A stretch of 64,000 bases of DNA, from contig OY720348.1 of the NCBI GenBank assembly GCA_963082975.1, forward strand, positions 18,653,146-18,717,145, in the 5' to 3' direction. A program made the translations under genes and the position numbers. Below the pieces are notes generated by a model. The model searched no databases, was not told the origin of the DNA, and saw only the letters and a list, made by a program, of their open reading frames with translations. Of the stretch, positions 62,288 through 64,000 are shown piece by piece; position 1 is the first letter of the stretch; each line of letters starts with the position of its first letter. Source of the stretch: Labia minor (Eukaryota; Arthropoda; Insecta; Dermaptera; Spongiphoridae).

Positions 62288-64000
62288 ATGCAGCTTCTCG
62301 CAATCTTCGCCGGCCTCACCTTCGTACAAGCAAGACATCCCCATGGTCAGTAATTGGATTCCTTTGGGAAAAAGATTCCCTGATTAAGGATATAACTAGA
62401 AAATGAAATTCAGTTTTATTTTGAAGTTTTGCATGCATGAGTGGAGTGAACGATTGCACACGTGATCTTTTTTTTTTATTTTTCAATAAACTTTAAAATT
62501 AGGAAATAAAAAAAAAATGACTTCTTTGAAATAATTAATCTAGAATGATCTTTTATTTTCAGTCTTGAATTTTTTTCCTGTTCCCGTTAGTGATGAATGC
62601 CATTCCAATGATGGTCGACGATCAGGTAATGTCATTTTAAATGGAATAAAAAAAAATATAATGTTACATTATTATTTAATATTAACTTTAAAAAAAAATG
62701 AGACATTTTTCTGTTTAATGAATAATTGAGGAATTGGAATTTTTTCTAATGGGGATTAGATTGGAAGATTGGAGCGGGAGTGTATGGATGAAATTATGTG
62801 ACCGATGTTTTGTTTGTTTAGGGATTTGTCTCAACACCTACGAGTGCCGGATCCAGTCCGGCGAGTCGCGAGGCTCTTGTGCTCTTGGATTTGGAGTTTG
62901 TTGTGTCTGTTAGTAAACAATCGATCTTCCCCACTTTCCACGTTTGATCATATTTCTTTTAAATACAAGAATACAATCAATTATATATACAGGGTGGCGC
63001 AGATGGATCGGGTGGTTTTAAACTACTTGTCAAACTGTCAATTTTAAAGATATTGGATTGAAATAAAGTGAAAAACGTGTAGTTACAATGGAAGTTTATT
63101 AACAAAAAAATAGTAGGTAAAGTTAGTTTTTAAAAATTACATCCATTACGGGAAGGGCACGGCAAGGGAACATAGCCCTTACAGCTTGCATTGATATCCT
63201 AGCGGTATGTGCAGTTGCCCCGTCTTGTTGGAACCACATATTGTCTATGGCGTAATTGTTCTCTTCAAGTTGTGGGAGGAGAAATTCTTCAATCATGTTC
63301 ACATAACGCTGCGAATTAACAGTGATTTCCATTGGCCCCCTCGCTCACTGGACCTCACGGTATGTGACTTTTTCTTATGGGGCTTTTTAAAAGCAAGGGT
63401 CTACATGAACAAACTCCGGACCATTCAGGAGTTGAAGGCAGCAATTCACAACGAAATCACATCAATTCCTGGTAATGTGCTTGAGCGGGCAATGCGGAAC
63501 GTTAAGGACTCCAAGAATGCGTCGCTCTAGGAGGGCATTTGTTGGATGTAATTTTTAAAAACTAACTTTACTAATTTTTTGTTAATAAACTTCCATTGTA
63601 ACTACACGTTTTGCATTTTATTTCAATCCAATATCTTTAAAATCGACAGTTTGACAAGTAGTTTAAAACCACCTGATCAATCTGCGCCACCCTGTATATG
63701 GTATCTTAAATTGGATTAAAAATATAGGATTATAATAGAAAAATTAATTTTAAAAATATATGTGAATCGTTGATCCGTTTTATTAAATTCAAAAAAAAAT
63801 TGAATATAAATGGTAGCCCCATATGACTTTTCATTCGATATATACACTAGTTTAAAGATATTTGTTTCCATTGGCAGCGCCCGCTATAGCTTTTTTGCCG
63901 CCCCGGACAAAAAGACAAATTGCCGCCTCTTTAAACAAAATTTTTTTCTTTAGTCAGAGCAAAAGTTTAAGACGAGTGAGATATTTACAATAATTATTTT
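62288..64000 (+). CDS. Start of a secreted Cys-rich arthropod protein, partial
   Basis: Exon 1, 62288-62345, is a signal peptide (MQLLAIFAGLTFVQARHPH). Exon 2, 62563-62625, reads LNFFPVPVSDECHSNDGRRS. Exon 3, 62822-62908, reads ICLNTYECRIQSGESRGSC and then GFGVCCV. All join in phase 1 with GT..AG borders. The pattern EC...DGRRSGICLNTYEC..SG.S.GSCA.GFGVCC is the N-terminal module of a large family of arthropod extracellular proteins, often followed by CUB domains. No further exon is visible before the window ends at 64000, so only the N-terminal part can be given. The foldback element at 62990-63694 lies just downstream, probably in the next intron. The exons have more G/C than their neighbours. 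Confidence 0.75.
62990..63694. mobile_element. Foldback Tc1/mariner derivative with internal inversion
   Basis: It is 705 bp with arms of about 155 bp (62990-63145 and 63543-63694), starting CAGGGTGGCGCAGATGGATC, and TA on both sides (62988-62989 and 63695-63696). Inside, the minus strand (63332-63150) encodes NMWFQQDGATAHTARISM, with the second catalytic Asp. The plus strand from 63336 encodes FHWPPRSLDLTVCDFFLWG, with the third Asp, to ERAMRNVKDSKN. In an intact transposase these two parts are consecutive on one strand, so one half has been inverted. No functional enzyme can be made. Confidence 0.85.
63697..64000. other. AT-rich end of window
   Basis: No exon was recognised. 63875-63945 is a GC-richer patch (CAGCGCCCGC, TTGCCGCC) that may be the start of another repeat. 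Confidence 0.35.

Noticed and set aside
62805..63047. Plus-strand frame starting MFCLFRDLSQHLRV
   Set aside because: It is a wrong-frame reading of exon 3 of the secreted Cys-rich gene and runs into the transposon arm.

Overview
This window is nuclear DNA from a small-gene, very AT-rich animal genome. Genes are split by short introns with GT..AG borders, and codon use is strongly A/T-ending. The protein families present are metazoan: MCM10, PTEN, FAAH2, PEN-2, a ZDHHC23-like protein, a Shisa-like protein and a C2H2 zinc-finger protein. The arthropod-type Cys-rich secreted protein near the right end, together with many Tc1/mariner, hAT, piggyBac and BEL/Pao elements, points to an arthropod. 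A crustacean such as a copepod is possible, but the species cannot be named from the sequence alone.

Layout. 0.6-1.2 kb holds a decayed mariner. 1.5-5.3 kb (minus) is a complete 10-exon MCM10 gene with a hAT MITE in one intron. 6-8.3 kb carries two hAT MITEs and a dead transposase. 9.9-12.15 kb is a large foldback element whose arms carry the start of a THAP-domain gene. 13.1-17.2 kb (plus) is a PTEN gene with an unusual acylation-like N-terminal extension. 17.2-22 kb is an AT-rich desert. 22-30 kb is a nest of transposons: an inverted hAT MITE pair, and BEL/Pao pieces in both orientations broken by hAT, mariner, piggyBac-like and unclassified elements. 32.5-33 kb is a mariner-derived foldback. 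34.2-37.7 kb holds dispersed repeats and a long inverted repeat pair enclosing a palindromic MITE. 37.7-40.4 kb (plus) is a 16-finger C2H2 gene with a LINE in its intron. 41-43.4 kb holds dispersed repeats. 43.5-48.85 kb (minus) is a complete 10-exon FAAH2 gene with a mariner and a LINE remnant in its introns. 52-54.1 kb (plus) is a ZDHHC23-like gene lacking the DHHC tetrad. 54.7-57 kb has two copies of a dispersed repeat. 58-58.4 kb (plus) is a complete PEN-2 gene. 58.55-59.1 kb (minus) has exons of an unrecognised gene. 60.1-61.1 kb (minus) is a Shisa-like membrane protein. 62.3 kb onward (plus) is the start of a secreted Cys-rich gene with a foldback transposon downstream.

The host genes are functionally unrelated (replication, phosphoinositide signalling, lipid amide hydrolysis, transcription, S-acylation or its relic, gamma-secretase), so there is no operon-like logic. 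The most interesting points are the predicted myristoyl/palmitoyl N-terminus on PTEN, the ZDHHC-like protein with a destroyed active-site tetrad, three independent foldback transposons, and an inverted MITE pair whose target-site duplications record an inversion. All gene models are read by eye from splice signals and remembered protein families. No search was run.
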